From the NCBI RefSeq assembly GCF_030867095.1, contig NC_081830.1, positions 34,083,832 through 34,147,831 of the forward strand: DNA of 64,000 nt, written 5' to 3'. The position numbers and the translations under genes are program-made. The stretch's first letter is position 1. Each line of letters starts with the position of its first letter. The stretch comes from Alligator mississippiensis. Lineage: Eukaryota > Chordata > Crocodylia > Alligatoridae. Below, piece by piece: positions 9,621-20,954 of this stretch. Below the pieces are notes generated by a model, which was not told where the DNA came from, made no database searches, and saw only the letters and a list, made by a program, of their open reading frames with translations.

Positions 9621-11735
9621 CGGGCTTCCAACCCAAAACTGGGACTGTCCCATCATTTCCGTTAGGCAAGACTGAACTACCAAGAGCTGTAAGATCATGG
9701 GGAAGAGCCATCCTGCTCTTCAGCTCTAGGTGAATATCACCAGGAGCATGAGCCCCCACTTCTAACCCCCTGTCCCAGAGGGGGTGGACCCGCGGACTTC
9801 CAGCTTTTGTATAAAGTGATCTAGTCACCAAGCCACGTCTGGATCCTCCTTGGACTCTCTTGAAGCTGGCCCTCTGGACTGCTAAGGAAGGAGTGCAAGA
9901 GGAGCCAGGAGGTAGGTGGTTAAGCAGTTGGCATGTGACTCACTGAAATGAATGGTTCCCTGAAAGGAAGGGACCTCTGGTTGAAACTACTTGACTCTTA
10001 CTTCCAATGGGTCCAAAAATGTCCTAAGGCTGTTTCTGCAATGAGCATTACAGAAAAAGTAGAGTTAGCCAACTTCAAGAGGAGGGCCGGTGGTTAGAGC
10101 ACTGCGTGTGGACACAGGAGTTGCAAGGTTAAATACCTCCTGAGGGACCGGGGACCTAAAGCCCCTGTCTCCTGCTTCCTCAGCAAATGTCCTACTGGGT
10201 TATGATGTGAGAGGGCTTTCTTCCTCTCCTCTGTTCTGGCAGGTGTATGTTCAGGATGATCCTTTTTCACCTGTATGCCAGAAGCTGCAGTTACACAGCT
10301 GCACTTGTGCCTTTTAGGCATGCAAGTGAAAGAGGATTTTGTCCTCAATACATGATTCTGCCAGAAGCCAAGCACTGGACCTTGCATGCACGTGCTTCAC
10401 GGGATCGTTTGATTGACTTCAGCACGCGACAATTAATCCCTTCATATCAGTGCCTTTAGCTCTTAAATAGGACATCATCCATTCAAAGTTTTTGACCCCC
10501 CCAAAATGACAATTTTCAAAATTCATTCAGCATTTCTCTATTTTTTTTTGGGGGGGGGGAATGTCATTTTCAATGACTTGTTATGTTTTTCCAAGGTGAA
10601 AGTTGAACCTGAACTTGCTATTCTGTGCTAGTGGTTGCATGGGAGGCTGCATACAGTGGTCTAAGGCACCTTCATCTGCTGTCAGTATATTCTTAAAAAT
10701 GTGGAAAAGATCATATTTTGGAAAGAGAAACACAGGGGTTATTTGTTAGTTTGAAACTACTTTTCATGTGAAATCTTGACCTTTTCATGACCATTTTTCT
10801 CAATACTTCAGCTTGTAATCATTGCTTTTTCCTTTTCCTTTTTGTTTGGCTTATTGTTAAGTATATAAATGAATTCCTCACCATCTGCATTTTCCCTATA
10901 AATGAAACACTGGTATTTCCATTGCTGATGAATTGTAGTTGCTCTATGTAGTTGCTGAGTGTAGCCACCAGATGGAGATTTGATCACTAGGCCAGAGGGA
11001 CACAGGTGTAATCTGAATTAAACTGGTGCTGCCTCAAAGAAGGCTGTCAAATTCACAACATAAATGCATGATACAGTGATGGTTTATTATCTGTGGGGAA
11101 GGTTTATAGATCAGTCATTGCCAGAAAGAGTTGCAGCTCTGCTAAGAGCCAAGAGATCATTTCCAACATTCGGCCTTTAAAATGTAAAGTGCTGGATCAT
11201 TCCACGTTCCCCAAGACAGGCTTGGATTTTGGGCCTGTCCCCCAGTGTCCCCGGGGACTCCCTAAAATTGAACTTTAATCTCAAATTTGACAGATCTTTC
11301 CTGGATTTCCACCAAGCAGTGTCCAGCTGGATCTGCTAAGAGGATAAAGCAAGACTCAGCGCAACTGCTTGACTGTGGCCCCAGGCTGACTCCAGAGCAC
11401 TGTGGAGCATCAGAGATACTGTGCTAGATCCTGTTTCCTCAAAGTTGGCTGCTTGCATGTTATGTCCTATTGTAGTCTGGCCCTGCACTGGGACCTCAGC
11501 CAATCCCATGGACTCTCTCAGAGCTTTGGGTTAGCAGCATGAGGTTCCCTTTACCTTCTCGCAGAGCCTTGGGGTGGCAGCATGAGGTTGGTTCCCTTTA
11601 CTTTCTCTCAGAGCAAAATTCTTTAAAATGCTTACCCCAGTCAAGGGTCTAGCATCTGTTCCCAGATCTTCCACTGGTGGAGGCATGAGTGTAGACAGGC
11701 TGTACAATCTCTGTATATACCAGTTCCCTACTCAC
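9621..11735. other. Intergenic, possible tRNA-derived SINE traces
   Basis: No gene is seen. 10085-10145 has an A-box-like TGGTTAGAGCAC and a weak B-box-like GCAAGGTTAAATACC, as in a tRNA-derived SINE head. 9790-9850 has a similar weak pattern on the minus strand. A T/G-rich run lies near 10535-10560, and GCCACCAGATGG near 10955 is another isolated CTCF-like core. All are weak. Confidence 0.3.
11510..11615 (+). repeat. Short tandem duplication (about 55 bp x 2)
   Basis: CTCTCAGAGCTTTGGGT, then AGCAGCATGAGGTTCCCTTT, is followed directly by a near copy with the same order, and a third partial start CTTTCTCTCAGAGC. Confidence 0.75.
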
Positions 11736-11737
11736 TG

Positions 11738-11805
11738 GGATTCATAGATGTTAGGGTTGGAAGGGACCTCAACAGATCATCCAGTCCGACCCCTTGCCTA
11801 GGGGA
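11738..11805 (-). mobile_element. CR1 3' tail, short
   Basis: ATTCATAGATGTTAGGGTTG, then GAAGGGACCTC and AGATCATCCAGTCCGACCCC, is the reverse complement of a CR1 3' end. It is 5' truncated after about 60 bp. Confidence 0.9.
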
Positions 11806-11894
11806 ACATGCAGTTCTCTTAAAGGCCCCATACCAGGGCCCTGCACTCCCTCCTTTGTTATCTTATCCTTTCCTGCTGATGTCCTCCCCATCAG

Positions 11895-11991
11895 TGTTCC
11901 CTCTAAGCTGTATGGCATGCGTGGCTGTGCCGGAGTGCCTGGCAGCACGGCATGAGTGTGTCTGCGCACACCACGCAGCTTAGAGGGAATG
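11895..11991. mobile_element. Small palindromic MITE (TIR TGTTCCCTCTAAGCTG)
   Basis: The left end GTTCCCTCTAAGCTG (from about 11896) and right end CAGCTTAGAGGGAAT (to about 11990) are inverted repeats around a 65-bp GC-rich core. The same terminal motif recurs at 45697, 47698 and 48561, so this is the minimal member of that DNA transposon family. Superfamily is not determined. Confidence 0.75.
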
Positions 11992-12302
11992 TTGTTCCTC
12001 TCTGCCTTATCCCCAACTGTTGCACTGCAGTGTTTGAAAATAGTTACTGACTTCAGTCTATTCCACTTGAATTATTGGGATCATCTTCCTTCTGGTAGTC
12101 ACATGCTGCTACATCTCTTCTTTTTTCTTTGGCCACTCCTGTGTCAGCTTTTCCTAACTATTCAAGAAGTCTTTATTTTCCCAGATACAGTACATGCAGC
12201 ATGTACTGTACTTCCAACCTTTGCCTCTTTTCCTCTAAGGTAGTTACTAGCTTACACTTGGTGCACATGGAACAGTAACCCCTCTGCGGGGAATACAACC
12301 AC

Positions 12303-12736
12303 AGAATCATAACTAATTAGTGTTGGAAGGGACTTCAGGAGGTCATCTAGTTTAATCACCTATTCAGCGCAGGACCAGCCCCAACTAGATTGTCTTAACC
12401 AAGGCTTTGTGTAGCTGGGTCTTTAAAACCTTAAAGGACAGAGATTTCACAACCTCTCTGGGTAACCTGTTTCAGTGTTTTACTACCTTCCTAGTGAGAA
12501 AGTTTTTTCTTAATATCTAGCTTAAACTTTCCTTGCTGCAACTTAAGACCATTGCTCTTTGTTCTGTCATCTGCAAGGGATCCTGGTTTTCTCTAATAAA
12601 AAAAAAAAAAAATCCCGAATTTCCTGAAAGTACCTCAAATCTACATTTTTCCATGATTTAAAATGAAACACCTCTATATCTATACCTATATCATATGCAC
12701 ACCACTATATATGAAACACCACTATATATATATATC

Positions 12737-12771
<35 letters not shown>

Positions 12772-13165
12772 GTTTCATTTTAATCATGGAGAAATGTGGA
12801 TTTTGGGTTACTTTTTTAAATCAGAAGATTTGGATTTTTTTTTTACCAGAGAAAACCAGGATCCCTGGTTCTCTGCCACCACTGAGAACAGTTCAGCTCC
12901 ATCCTGTTTGGAACCAACCTTCGGGTAGTTGAAGGCTGCTATTAAATCTCCCCTCAGTCTTCTTTTCTCCAGATTAAATAAGCCCAGTTCCCTTAGCTTC
13001 TCCTCAGAAGTCATGTGCCCCAGCCCCCTTACTATTTTGTTACCCTCCAATGGGGTCTCTCCAGTTTGTCCATTTCTTTAGTATGGGTCCCAAAACTGGA
13101 CACAGTACTCCAGATGTGCCCTCACCAGTGCTGAATAAAGGGGAATAATCACTTCCCTTGATCTC
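12303..13165 (-). mobile_element. Old CR1 fragment, interrupted by a MITE
   Basis: The plus strand opens with TGTTGGAAGGGACTTCAGGA, a CR1 3' end. It continues through the reverse complement of the conserved ORF2 C-terminus (CCCCTCAGTCTTCTTTTCTCC at about 12942) and the segment encoding WxPQF-like residues (GTACTCCAGATGTGCCCTCA near 13106). It is diverged and has no open frame. The foreign segment 12575-12871 separates its two halves. Confidence 0.9.
12575..12871. mobile_element. Snap-back MITE inside CR1
   Basis: The two ends form arms of about 110 bp: GGATCCTGGTTTTCTCT at 12578 faces its reverse complement ending at 12864. Pairing continues through poly-A/poly-T, CATTTTTCCATGATT and AAAATGAAACACCTCT. 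The centre is AT and GA microsatellite (about 12660-12770). TCTGC flanks both sides (12570-12574 and 12872-12876) and fits a target duplication in the CR1. The length (about 297 bp) and fold-back form fit a non-autonomous DNA transposon. Confidence 0.8.
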
Positions 13166-13889
13166 CTGGCAATGTTGGCTTAGAAATGGTTTTAAAGGTT
13201 TGCTTTTGAAAATTGGCTTATAGTAATATATATATATATAATTGAAATAAAGTTTGGATGTTTTCAGTTACCCAGGATGTGTGGCCTTGCTGTTTTCCTG
13301 CCTTGGTTAGACACCCTGTCTGATTCTGAAGGCTGTGTGACTGTGAGACCCAAGCTTTAGTGCCTGCTTGCAAAAAGCCTTAAGCTTTCTGGTTTTGGGT
13401 AGACAGACAAAATTAGGAGGATACTTGTAAAGCCCCGAATTAGGAGGTGGCCATGTAATAGGTTTGTGAAAATGGGGTTTTGGCTGACAACACACGATAT
13501 GTTGCTGTGTGACCAGCCAGTGACAGCCATGGATCAAGAGTCATCAGGAGTCATTAGGAGAAGAAAGAATACAAAAGGAAGAGTTTTCAAAACAGAGGAG
13601 ATGGAAACAATTGGCATCAGCTCCTGGCCTCCAAGGCTGCTGACGTTGGATACTCAAGCAAAGAACCTCAAGGTAGTGTTTACATGCCAGCCAGACAGAT
13701 CGCTCACCTTGTGTATATTCTGGGACTGGAGTATTTGGGTAGTGTATACTGTACTTGCTTTGCCTGCATTGCTTTTATTTCCTATCACTGTGTATCAATA
13801 AACTCGGCTATTATCAACCAGCAGGGGCTGTGGTCGATCTGAGAGTTGTGCTCACCCAGAGCAAAGGTATCAGGGCTGGGTTGTGAATC
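13166..13889. other. Intergenic; TA microsatellite
   Basis: There is a (TA)n run at about 13219-13241. AATAAACTCGG at about 13797 resembles an LTR polyadenylation region, but no ends were found. No gene is recognised. Confidence 0.35.
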
Positions 13890-14035
13890 CATTGCCAGCA
13901 GGCAAGACACCTACCAATGTGGTCCAGTACACTGTTAGCCTTCTTGGCCACAAAGGCAAACTGATGGCTTTTAGTCAATTTTTTGTCTACTGTAATCCCA
14001 AGTCCTTTTCTGCAGAGTCACATATGTCACATTCC
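13890..14035 (-). mobile_element. CR1 ORF2 fragment
   Basis: GTTAGCCTTCTTGGCCACAA and CTGTAATCCCAAGTCCTTTT are the reverse complement of a conserved CR1 ORF2 segment: the KANKTL-type region and the L-G-V-x-I-D box. It is short and isolated. Confidence 0.7.
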
Positions 14036-17000
14036 ACACAAGTAACAATTTCTGATCCGGTCTCCAGTGCTGCCTGGAACATGCTAAGGCTGTAAATACT
14101 AAACAAAGAAAGGAAAAAAGGAAGAAAAAACCAAAAAACCAAAACAAAATTAAAAAACATTCTGCATGCATGCGCGCACACGCAGATGCACATGAGCACA
14201 CTGCCTCTGGCTCCCTGGTTCTCTTCTACCACAAACTTCCAAGCAGATTTTATCTTTGTTCACTTCTTCTCCCATGACCCCCAAAGAATAACTCAGGGAC
14301 CCTAACCCTATCCTCCTTCATCTCAGAGTTTCTCTCATCCCCTGTCTTTTGAGTTTCCATGTTCCATGTCCCAAGATCCATTTCCTCCATATGGGGTTCT
14401 AGCTTAGATACTCCAAAGACTCCTGACTCATTCTCTCTGCCCCCAATTTACCTCCTTTTTTAAATGCCCACTCCCATTATATAATCCCTACCCACAAGTC
14501 TCTTTCCCATACCTTGGTTCCTTACATCTTGCTTCCCAAACTTCACCCCCTTCCCTTCTCCTTCACCACAACTTAAGCTCTGGACACTGCAGAGGCAGCT
14601 CTAAAAGTAATATTGAAAACACAAAAACAGAGGAAGGAAGATGGAGAAGAACTAGAAAGTAATGGAGTAAAGGGTCACTGAACACACAGTTAACCTAGGG
14701 ATTTTTTGCACAAGGTCAGCATGAAATATGTTCACAATATTTTGTTGAGAGTAAACTTCTAAGGACGTGAATTTTGTCGGCCTTTGGGAAAAATGCTGGA
14801 AAATCAGAATTTCCTGTGTGATGGCAATTCCAGTTTGTGCTCAGGTGTCCTCACCAGCTACATCATAAAGGGAGGAAATTCTGAAAGACACAATATCTCT
14901 GAGGCAGTGTCTGACTGGAGACCTGTTATCAAAGGGGTAAATTTCTTGGCCTGGAAGCTAGGGCAGAAATGTTCATTATCACCATCCCTGCTCGTTCCTC
15001 AAGAGCAGCACCTGCTGATGCTCTCAGGATTTCTTGTTGCTCCCATGATATTTTTGCAAAATAGGTCCATTGTGTATCATTAAACTACAACATTGACAAG
15101 TCCAAGATATGCACAGGGCTTTCCCACTTGTGAAATGGCCATTACAGGCATCCCTTCCAAGACCTTGAGAGAGACATGTAACCCCTTTGTCCTCCTAAGA
15201 AGGATGGTCAGTAACGACCTCCTTGAGATCAGGGTCCCCCAGAATGCATGAGGTAGTTCAGTTTCCTAGTTCTTACCCCCGAGCCAGAGCAAATCTGATT
15301 TGGGAAGGAAGGCCAGACTACTGCACTCTCTTCCCTTCCCCCTCAAGTCATATGCAGCTGGAAGGGTACCAATGATCAGTGGGGCTGAAAAGTAAACCCC
15401 AGGAGATACTAGGGATACTCTGGGTCCCAGGGCAATTGTCTCAGGCTCTTGTAAACTTAGGCAAGAATCACTGTAGGAATTGCATTTAAGGTATCTCTAC
15501 AGAAGCTGGTCCAGTTTGTAAGAGGTGCATTTTCTGATTCTGGCCCCTAACAGAGGTACAGGGAATTGAACTAAAGAAGGTGACAGCAATTTTTACATAC
15601 AGTTAAAAGATTCCAGAAGAAAGTTTTCAAAATTGAATTATTGGCCTGAAAAGAACTACCTGAAGATGTGTGAGCAGTTTTGAGGAGTCCCAGCCATCTT
15701 AATCTGTCCTCCCTAGCCCCTGATGCCTCTGTCGACTTGTTGTCATTTTTGGATAGGATATTTATGTAGTCTAAAGGAACAGTGCACTGAAGAGTTGCAT
15801 ATCTCAGCCCCATTATCCTTTGGTAATCCCAAGACTTATTCATTTGAAAGTCAAGAAGACCACAGCGCTTGACAGAGAACACGGTGGACACAGTGACGTG
15901 TTTATTAAAACACTGAGAAATGCATACCATAAAAGGCAAGAGGAAAGATGGTAGGCCATGTATATCAGAGGTAATGATGTGTCTAAAATCACATTTCCTA
16001 AACGTGTCCATGTACTGATGAAATTTTAGGTGCCTAAATATCTTTGATAGTCTGGCCTCCATATACTACAGATCTTGTCCCCAGAGCATGACAAATACTT
16101 AAGAAGTAGTCTAACTAAATGATTAAAAAACCCCTTTACAATATGTCAATCCAGGAATGTTTCCCTCCTGTTCCCCGCTTCAAAGCTAAGCTGGGTTCAA
16201 GGGAATGGGTCCCACATGGCCCAAGAGTGAGGTGGTTAAATCCACTTCCTGCAGCTTCAGATCTTCCATTCCAGGAAGGTGAACTTTTCTCTCTAGAGAG
16301 AAACTGGTTTGGGTCTATTTCTGTCAGTCTTGGAGTGAAGGTAAGATACCTGGGCATTTGGCAGCTAGATTTGTCCAGGGCAGGGAAAAGGGAAAGTAGA
16401 TACATTGATAGCAGGACAGTAAACAAAGAATCCTGGGACTGGAGAATCAGATCACAAGCCTGGAAAAACCTCAGTAAGTAAACTGCAGCTAGTTTGTTAT
16501 TGCAATTAAATGTGTTGGGTTGGTAAAAAGATGTGTGTGTGCATGCGTGTTTGTGTTATTCAAGAACTTGAAAATGATGTAAAACTGGAAATGGATAAGA
16601 CAATATCGATGTATTTAAAGTGCTTTACGTGGGCAGGGGAAAAATACTAAACAAAACAAAACAAAATGAGACAAAACAATGAAAAAAGCTCCCTCCAGAG
16701 AATTTCAATTTGTCATCCAGAACCCATATATTATTTCAGGTTTGGCAACTGGATATTTTCAAGCAAAGCTACCAGAAACTGCATGTTTTAAATCAAATTT
16801 TCTTCTTTCCCTCTTTGCTCCATTTATGTTTTAATTTGAGTTCTTCTACATAAGTTAATAGTTTTAAAGAAATAGAAATCTGGCGACAAATGATATGTTT
16901 AGCAAAAGACTTCCTTTTATAAGGGAAGTTTAATGGAAACAGACCTCCAGCTCTAAATTCAAAGCCCCACTCGAGAGCCTCAGCAATGCTCACCAACCTC

Positions 17001-17479
17001 CTCCTTGCACTATTTCTCGTTTCCCAGAAGAATGCTTGCAGGAGAAACGAATGAGGAACCAGCACAGCTGATATCCAACACAATTTATTTTGTATCTCAC
17101 GTGCCTCTAAGATCAGGGTCAGGGGGCCTCCAACAAGTGTGCTAAGCAAACACATAATAAGAGGCCGCTCTTTCCTAAAACAGTTTAATAGCCTTGTACA
17201 CAAGTGGCAAAGATTAATGAGACAGTGTGCCAGTGAAACAGAGGGAGGGTACTAGGCAATTGCAGCACACAGCTAGCACTCTGGCTGGGGCTGCAAGCAT
17301 GTAAAATGTTTAGAACCAGGTGGCAGTCTGCATGTGGAGCTCACTACAGCATGATTCTGGACAAGGTGACACTTAGGTGCTAGTTGTGGCAAGGCTGTAT
17401 GTACGTGGGAAGTGGAAAGGAGGCTGAGTTAGCATTTTGTGGACCACACTGCTTCCTGCTAAATGCAAATACTCTAAAC
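14036..17479. other. Intergenic, no gene recognised
   Basis: Several short ORFs occur (for example 15571-16062 minus, 163 codons), but none shows a domain, a conserved motif or a splice context. 14240-14570 is CT-rich. A short run of AAAAC repeats lies near 16650. Confidence 0.45.
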
Positions 17480-18500
17480 GTGTGTTAAGCAAACATATAT
17501 TAAGAAGTGGCTACTCTATCCCAACAGAGGATAGAGTAGACGTGTGGCTCAGTGAGGAAAACAGGAAAGTACACAAATTCTAGTGGGTCAAATGTAAAAG
17601 CATATTAAGGAAGGCCAATGGGGAATTTGAAGAGCATCTTGTGAAAGAATGAATAAGAATTCTTTAAAGTATATCAGATAGTGGGGCCATTAGAGGACAA
17701 AGTGTCACAACCCAAGGGTATGATTTTTGTTTGTGTGTGCTTCGGCACTGCTAAATTATTTTCCCGCCGTTTGTAGCTTTCTTTGCAGGGTGCATTTCTT
17801 CGTTGCAGCACAGAAATGCACGCTGCAAGGAGTTCCCGCCATTTGTATTTAGATTCGTGCCCCACTATTGGTCCTAAATTATTCCTACGTGGCGGCTAGC
17901 GATTGGCTTGCTAGCCGTATAAGAGTCTTGAGTGGTTTCCGCCCAAGTTGGAGGACTCCACGAACATCAGGAGGAGGAGACTTCACATCTCATGAAGATC
18001 TCTAAGCGCTGCGGAGCCTACTGGATCCAGCGTGAATATCAAGAAGGCAACAGGGGTCTGATCAGCCTCTCGCCTCTCCCCGTCGCTGAGCGCAATCCTT
18101 GACATACCCTTTCCCTGCATGCAAAGTTCCGCGGAGCCTAGCAAACTTCGTGTGAGTGAATTGTGAGTGAATCCAGAGCTCTGTCCGAGTCCTTAAACTG
18201 GGACTTAAGCGAAGTATTCCTGGAAGTTTTCCAGCCTGCACCGCGACCATCTACGGTGTAAGTAAACAATCTTAAACAACCATTAAGCGTCCGTGCCTAA
18301 TTCTAGCGTGCCGCCTGCCTTTCCCGACCCGGCGTGTCCGGGCTGCTGGCCACAGCCCGCTGCGTGAACAAAGGGCCTCGGACTGCTCCCGGCCCACACA
18401 CAAAGGTTTAAGCTATGCACACAGAGATGGTCCAGTCATAGCAGAGAAGCTAAAGGAATCATTTGCATTGGTCTCTAGTGCAGAAGATACCAGAGAAAAA
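17480..18500 (+). mobile_element. Old CR1 fragment split by a solo LTR
   Basis: The left part (about 17530-17702) and right part (18401-18500) are contiguous in CR1. The uninterrupted counterpart lies at 45311-45420 (GACAAAGGTTTAA, ATGGTACAGTCATAGCAGAG, GAATCATTTGCATTGG). It is a non-coding remnant of the ORF2 region between endonuclease and RT. Confidence 0.8.
17703..18400 (+). mobile_element. Solo LTR (retroviral-type fossil), second family, copy 1
   Basis: A 698-bp block runs from TGTCACAACC to GGCCCACACA, flanked by a 5-bp target duplication CAAAG (17698-17702 and 18401-18405). It has a TATA-like GCCGTATAAGAG at about 17915 and a donor-like GGTGTAAGTAAAC at about 18255. The empty site is visible in the paralogous CR1 at 45311-45325. 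A relative lies inverted at 25919-26703. No internal genes are attached. Confidence 0.85.
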
Positions 18501-18960
18501 AAGAGCACATGGGTTTTTTCAGTTGAAAATCAAGATTTCTTTTTGTAAATGCTGCTATGATGGCTCATAGGCTACTGTTTCAAGGCCTCAGGACTCTGTT
18601 ATCTTCTCCAAGCTGATTCACTGGCTTGGCTATATCACTCCAGTGCATTCATTTGCCGAGGGGAGATGGTTTTATAGTAAGAGTCCTTTTAGCAGAATGG
18701 GAAATCAGGCAATGAAATAATAAACTCTATAAAGCACTACAGGATCAATAAAAATAATTCTAAATTTTTTTTGTCTGAAAAATTTTTTTTAGATGGTTTG
18801 GTATATACCTTTGGCATATACCATAGGTATGACCACAAGCAAAGATTTCTACAGAAAAAATGTAATATATGCAACAACAAAAATGCAGAAAACCTGCTTT
18901 CAACTAAAAACTTGACAGCAGTCTAACACAGGCACCTTTAACACTTTGTTCAGGAGATAT
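18501..18960. other. 5' flank of the first OR14 pseudogene
   Basis: AT-rich sequence with no recognised repeat. It probably holds the intron and upstream region of the receptor at 19061, but no promoter motif is clear enough to call. Confidence 0.4.
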
Positions 18961-19060
18961 TATTGATGTGATCTTCACTCATCTTACATTTGTTGCTCTG
19001 ATCCAAACCATTACCCTTGTTCTTCCTTCACAGGCTTTGCACAATGCACTGAGAAGAAAA

Positions 19061-19998
19061 ATGTCCAACAGAACCACAGTGACAGAATTCCTCCTCCTGG
19101 GGTTCTCTGATACTCGGGAGCTCCAGATCTTACACTTTATCATCTTTCTAGCAACATACTTGGCAGCCCTGATGGCGAATCTCATTACACAACTGTAGCC
19201 CTCAGCCACCACCTTCATTCCCCAAAGTACTTCTTTTTGATAAATTTACTTATCCTAGACCTTGGCTTCATCTCAGTGACCATGCCCAAATCCATGTCTA
19301 ACTCTTTATGGAACACCAGGTCAATTTCCTATTCCGGGTGTGTTGCTCAAGTTTTTTGTCTGTTCTGCTTTTTTGGAGCTGATATTTCACTTCTCGCTGT
19401 TATGGCATATGACCGATACATTGCCATCTGCAAGCCATTGCATTACAAGGTAATAATGAACAGGAGAATTTGCATCCAGATAGCTGCCTGTGCATGGGCT
19501 GCTGGTGTCATCAACTCTGCAATGCACACTGGGAACACCTTTAGTCTACCCTTCTGCCACTCAAATATCATCAACCAGTTCTTCTGTGAAGTGCCCCAGC
19601 TACTCAGGCTTTCTTGCTCTGACACATACCTCAGAGAGCTGGCAGCTCTTGCCTTTAGTGTGTGTTTAGGTTTAGGCTGTTTTGTTTTCATTGTTGTGTC
19701 GTATGTTCAGATCTTCACCACAGTGTTGAGAATCCCCTCTGAGCAAGGCTATCGGAAAGCCTTCTCCACTTGCATTCCTCATCTTATTGTGGTCTCCCTG
19801 CTTTTTTCCACTTCCATCATTGCCTACATGAAGCCCATCTCTGATTCCCCATCCCCTCTGGATCTCCTGGCAGCTGTTCTGTATTCCATGGTGCCTCCAT
19901 TAATGAATCCGGTCATCTACGGTATGCGGAACAAGGAGATCCAAGCTGCTCTGAGAACAATGCTGCAAAGGCAGATCCTGTCCATCTTTCTTTTATGA
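19061..19998 (+). pseudogene. Olfactory receptor OR14-like, single frameshift
   Basis: This is an odorant-binding seven-transmembrane GPCR of class II, family 14 type. The ATG at 19061 is chosen because MSNRTTVTEFLLLGFSDTRE is the family N-terminus (N-glycosylation site NRT) and because a splice acceptor (CTTCACAG, exon from 19034) lies just upstream, as in OR genes with a single coding exon. TM1 follows. Around 19186-19200 a short deletion shifts the frame, and the rest is open to 19998: PKSMSNSLWNT, MAYDRYIAICKPLHY at the end of TM3, the FFCEVPQLLRLSC loop with conserved cysteines, KAFSTCIPHL in TM6 and PLMNPVIYGMRN in TM7. Only one disabling change is obvious, so inactivation is probably recent, or it is an assembly error. 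Its C-terminal half and 3' flank match the fragment at 46218. Confidence 0.93.
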
Positions 19999-19999
19999 C

Positions 20000-20596
20000 T
20001 TCACTTTACTTATATGTTTCTTTTACAATTAACGCATTAAATTTTTCTTTTCATGCTGGAACCCACAGAAAATGTAGAAGCCATTTTTTAGTTTGAAGTA
20101 TGTTGTTGGGTATATTGTTTTAGTTAAATATGATTTTATATTTTTAAGCTATGCTGTATGCAGTGGCAGATAAAAATGTATTGGGACCCTGGGCATAAAT
20201 AAAATTGGAGGCCACCCAATACCCCATTATAACCATGAATGTATCACAAAGCATTAATAAATAGACCTGTTAAATATTTACATGGTACATTAATGAATAA
20301 AGCACAACACAAGATTTTGAAATTAACTGCTTAGTTTTGCCACACACAAAACTGAATAAAACAACTGCCTTAGGAAAATTATTCAGATACTTGGGATAAC
20401 GACAAATGTATAACAACACAAAAGGAATGATGTTTTCATGTAATGTATTGTTTTAAATATGCATTTTACATTGTACTGACACTACAGCAAAATACTACAA
20501 GAAAAATACAGGCCATACCTATAGCCTCAAGTACGAGTCTAAGAATACCGTTAGTGATTCTTGCAATTAAAATAAAGCAGTAGGCCTACACAATAC
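20000..20596. other. AT-rich 3' flank of the receptor
   Basis: The first 60 bp match the 3' flank of the fragment at 46500-46560, so this is receptor 3' flank. The rest is AT-rich with no recognised repeat. Confidence 0.5.
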
Positions 20597-20599
20597 TGT

Positions 20600-20883
20600 T
20601 CTCATCGATCCTCCCAGTCTCAGGCTATGGGCTGAGGAGGGAGAGGAGGATCCAAGTAGTGAACCAAAGACTGCAGCGCTGGTGTCATCGGGAAGGCTTT
20701 GGCTTCCATGACCACAGCCTGCTCTTTGGTGAGAGAGGCAGCGAGCTGCTGGGAAGAGATGGCCTCCACCTCTCTCCCCTAGGGAGGAGGCTCTTCTCAG
20801 CCAGACTGGCTGACCTGCTCCACCAGGCTTTAAATAAAGCCCGCTGGGGGACGGGGGGACTACCACCACTGCTGGCCCGCTGA
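20600..20883 (+). pseudogene. CR1 ORF1, C-terminal remnant
   Basis: About 94 codons remain from the end of ORF1, reading in one frame to TGA at 20881-20883. They show the end of the SGNH-esterase-like domain: WCHREGFGFHDHSLLFGERG and GRDGLHLSPLGR. The final Asp-x-x-His of the esterase family is present as DGLH. The start of ORF1, with the zinc-binding and coiled-coil part, was lost by 5' truncation. The ORF2 ATG lies 72 bp downstream. Confidence 0.88.
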
Positions 20884-20954
20884 GCAATCCTTGCAAAGCC
20901 AGCAGGTCAAGGCACTTAAGAGAGCCCACCCCTGCCCCAGCCCTGGTAAAATCT

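Noticed and set aside
15571-16062. A 163-codon minus-strand ORF
   Set aside because: No family resemblance, splice context or conserved motif is seen. It lies in otherwise empty intergenic DNA.
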